A stretch of DNA of 5,944 nt from contig PARX01000007.1 of assembly GCA_002712045.1 (NCBI GenBank), positions 80,599-86,542 on the forward strand, written 5' to 3'. Position numbers and translations under genes: made by a program. The notes beneath the pieces are model-generated. The model ran no database searches, was not told the origin of the DNA, and was given only the letters and a program-made list of their open reading frames with translations. Of the stretch, positions 5,711 through 5,944 are shown piece after piece. How positions within the stretch are numbered: the first letter of the stretch is position 1; each line of letters begins with the position of its first letter. The DNA is from Paracoccaceae bacterium (GTDB lineage: Bacteria; Pseudomonadota; Alphaproteobacteria; Rhodobacterales; Rhodobacteraceae).

Positions 5711-5944
5711 TTTTCGCCTGAGTTTATATTTCTTCTTTTTCAATTTTTTATGTGAAACCAACTTATCAAACAATTGCCCATTTAATTCTATAAGCTTAAA
5801 TCTTAAACCGCCAGATGTTTCGTCAGCTTCTAAAAGTGAAACTCGAGCACTCATGCCAACTTTTATTTTAGTTTTGGAAGCCTTGCCAGTTAAGCTATTT
5901 TCATTTTCATCAAATTTATAATACTCACTACCTAAATTTGATAA
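5696..5944 (-). CDS. rnr: Ribonuclease R, C-terminal fragment (gene continues beyond the window edge)
   Basis: RNase R is a processive 3'-5' exoribonuclease of the RNB family that degrades structured RNA and, with the rescue systems, nonstop mRNA. Reading leftward from the window edge, 82 codons are open to TAA (complement of 5696-5698). The fragment begins LSNLGSEYYKFDENENSLTG, which matches the conserved LG.DYY.FDE....L.G segment of the RNase R S1 domain. Then come a strand KIKVGMSARVSLLEAD and SGGLRFKLIE, the usual end of the domain. The final stretch is a highly basic tail with many lysines and arginines, typical for RNase R and implicated in ribosome or RNA binding. The start, catalytic RNB domain and cold-shock domains are outside the window. 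The gene is convergent with typA. Confidence 0.88.
   Translation of the reverse strand, partial: LSNLGSEYYKFDENENSLTGKASKTKIKVGMSARVSLLEADETSGGLRFKLIELNGQLFDKLVSHKKLKKKKYKLRRKKRKN

Overview
The window is AT-rich chromosomal DNA from a bacterium. The protein families and gene style suggest an alphaproteobacterium, possibly a marine AT-rich lineage; this is an inference from protein character only and no rRNA marker is present. I see no mobile element, CRISPR array, tRNA or rRNA. All complete genes lie on the plus strand. One truncated gene enters from the right edge on the minus strand.

Layout: 1-200 is non-coding and holds a hairpin just before the first gene. 201-836 is a queuosine-precursor transporter (yhhQ). 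837-1063 is a 227-base gap holding what looks like its own short transcription unit: a promoter-like region, an exceptionally long Shine-Dalgarno (SD) sequence, an 18-codon ORF and a strong intrinsic terminator. 1064-1483 is arfB, a ribosome-rescue peptidyl-tRNA hydrolase that begins only 16 bases after the terminator's T-run. 1556-2833 and 2823-3779 are an overlapping pair, a PLP class-III aminotransferase-fold enzyme of the phospholyase type and an APH-fold small-molecule kinase. 3861-5681 is the ribosome-associated GTPase typA/bipA with its own promoter-like sequence. 5696-5944 (minus) is the 3' end of rnr (RNase R), convergent with typA and separated from it by only 14 bases.

Theme: yhhQ (precursor of the tRNA modification queuosine), arfB (rescue of stalled ribosomes), typA (ribosome assembly and stress GTPase) and rnr (decay of structured and defective RNAs) all serve translation and RNA quality control. 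The aminotransferase-kinase pair is metabolic: the kinase probably phosphorylates the hydroxyl of an amino compound (5-hydroxylysine or ethanolamine are the best guesses) and the PLP enzyme then eliminates phosphate and ammonia.

The most interesting stretch is 846-1064. Its SD region (893-909) is complementary to about 17 bases of the 3' end of 16S rRNA. Part of the same segment (898-907) can also pair over 10 bases with the 5' arm and loop of the terminator in front of arfB (1022-1031). This suggests, as an untested hypothesis, an attenuator that couples arfB read-through to the availability of initiating 30S subunits.
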